This document shows, piece by piece, positions 30,923-32,837 of a stretch of DNA of 32,837 nt. The DNA comes from Saccoglossus kowalevskii. Taxonomy: Eukaryota > Hemichordata > Enteropneusta > Harrimaniidae. The notes under the pieces were generated by a model. The model had not been told where the DNA came from. It saw nothing but the letters and a program-made list of their open reading frames with translations, and ran no database searches. The stretch spans positions 146,919 through 179,755 of the forward strand of contig NW_003140815.1 in NCBI RefSeq assembly GCF_000003605.2. Direction: 5' to 3'. Made by a program: the position numbers and the translations under genes. Numbering within the stretch: the stretch's first letter is position 1; each line of letters starts with the position of its first letter.

Positions 30923-32837
30923 CTAAAAAAATATATATAAACAAATCATAATCAACAATCGGCAACAATACATAATGTAATATCTGAAAATAATATAAAG
31001 AAAATGGCGTGACGGTGTCACATGACATGATGTTTTCTCTTAAAGATATAGAAATGTATGTTTTTTATTATAAATTAAAATCATCTACACAATAAGTACC
31101 AGAAACTGGAAAAAATAGTTTAAATCTCCCCCATATTAAAACCGTGAGATTGCGCAACAGATATTAAAAATTAACTACATGTGTCATAATATCTGGTTGT
31201 AATATGATTTTAGTTCACATGTGATTCACCCCACTGGATGGCGTTGAGTCGACGGGAAATATAAAACGAAACCGTTCGAGTGGACCGTCTATTAGGACGG
31301 TGGAGAGTTTTCAATAGAGACAATATAACATCATTACAAACGCATGCTTTGGCATATCGGACACAGTCAGTTTTTATCTGAACTTGTAGATTTGGGGTGT
31401 GATGGGTAAAAGTTAAAAAGCAATTACTGTTTGAGAGCGACTTTCAAGTTGACCTAACGTGAGTTAAGCACTTCGACGCCCCCGGCGCCTATATTCGACC
31501 AGTTCTAGTTAGCACCGTAATAATTTGTCATTACGAAAAGAAGATGACCATTGCATTACTTGCTACACAGCGCTAAAAATATGCATGTATGATGAATGCG
31601 TGGTTGTAAAATATGGACTACACGGTTCATGTAAAAGCCGTAAAAGCTGCCATCAAATGTCGACAAATTATGAAATCTTTTGAAGATTGTTTTTTGTGTT
31701 CATTAACTACATGTCTAGTTTTACTAGTTCAAAAGCCAAATACACAGTATACGCACCACGTGTTAATTTAGAATTTGGCAACCGTGCCAATTCTGCTAAT
31801 GAATATAGCGTATGCAACATACGATACGTTGATGTTGTATTGTACAACGTCACTACTTGTAAGTGCAATACTCTGTAATGCTACGCCGGAACAATGCCAA
31901 AGTAGGGTTAGGGATGTTTGCCCGGCGGCTCAAGACGCGCTAAATAGCCTTGACATACGACAACGGTAATTGACTGCGTCTCTTTATCCCCCGAAGTGAC
32001 GAAAACTGAGCTCGTATCAGAAACTATCCACACAAATAGCTGTGTCAACGACATGCTTAGGAGGCTGTGTCGGTTAATAGGATAAACAGGCTGACAATTT
32101 GTGAGGAGAGAAAAGCGATGACATTTTATATGGCAATTAAATGGAAGATAAATGGGATTACTTCCAATTAGATTATGACTCTAAAACAAACAAGGTCGCC
32201 GCTACCAATAACGTACCACAACAAGTTTAAGTACGTTGCGGTACATCGGGTATGCCTACAATGTGTTACTGATTTTTCCTGGCCTAGTCCCGTTCATAAT
32301 CTCATTTATTATGTTCCACACGTTTTCGCATCTTATTTACTGTTGCGTTGCACAACAGTGAGGAGTGGACATTTCCATGAAAATTAAACAAAAGTTGCCG
32401 TCACGGAAATATGCGCCATAATCCGTTTTGTCTTCATAATGAAAACGTGTATGAGCGCGTGCGAAGACTTTGATGGCTCGGAGATTGTTCAAATATATGA
32501 AATGTACTAGTCGAGGAGTGGGACGCGCGTTTTCAAAATGAAATTCAAATATGTATAGTTTTAATAAATGAAAACATTAGTTATTGTTAAACAAAGAAAA
32601 AAATAGGCGGTGAGTCACCTGATGTCGTAACGTGCTAAAACATACTGAACGTTAAATTCACACTAGTGGCAGACACATTGTGAGGATATTGGAGTGGGGC
32701 ACAATGCTACCATAACATTCACTTTGTTTTGGAAAGCAATAATTATACAATCATTGTTAAATTAAAATGTGTCAGTTTGTCTTGATGTTAGCATTGTGGA
32801 ATAAGATTCACTTTTTATTTTACCCGAAATGCCCACG
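30923..32837 (-). other. Upstream Tbx1/10 intron reaching the window edge
   Basis: The preceding Tbx1/10 exon should encode the start of the T-box (a stretch like TEMIVTKAG) and end two bases into an Arg codon. No such sequence with a donor is found on the minus strand up to 32837, so this appears to be intron. Apart from a 6-bp stem (ACCGTC...GACGGT) near 31286 I see nothing notable. Confidence 0.6.

Overview
The window is nuclear DNA from an animal, most likely a marine invertebrate bilaterian. Genes are split by GT-AG introns of up to about 5.9 kb, the DNA is AT-rich, and the non-coding part holds short non-autonomous transposons, simple repeats and hairpins. The exact phylum cannot be read from the sequence. 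There is no sign of bacterial operons, CRISPR arrays, tRNA or rRNA genes.

Two host genes are supported, lying tail to tail. On the left, on the plus strand, are the 3' exons of a leucine-rich-repeat gene of the F-box/LRR (FBXL/AMN1) type (65..281, 2536..2772 or 2814, and a possible last exon 4861..5010); its 5' part is off the left edge. On the right, on the minus strand, is most of a Tbx1/10 T-box transcription factor gene. Six exons run from 30841..30922 down to the stop codon at 15807, covering nearly all of the DNA-binding T-box plus the C-terminal tail; the first exon or exons lie beyond the right edge. Every T-box junction is GT-AG and in phase, so the gene looks intact.

About 10.8 kb (5011..15806) between the two stop codons has no recognisable gene. 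It holds a 155-bp hAT-type MITE with an 8-bp target duplication, a second hAT-like MITE, a fragment of a third, and a paired E-box. The introns of Tbx1/10 hold a Helentron-like (HINE) element with about six 157-160 bp tandem repeats, a (TA)22 tract beside a splice acceptor, a small poly(A)-tailed retroposed piece with an 11-bp target duplication, and a tiny perfect palindrome flanked by 7-bp direct repeats.

The most notable gene-level observation is at the end of the T-box. The acceptor sitting exactly where vertebrate Tbx1 has its Trp-Pro-Arg junction would create a stop codon. An acceptor 39 nt upstream keeps the frame, turning the Trp into Cys and adding 13 residues. No new multi-gene system is evident; the other observations concern gene structure, small mobile elements and a few unexplained open frames.
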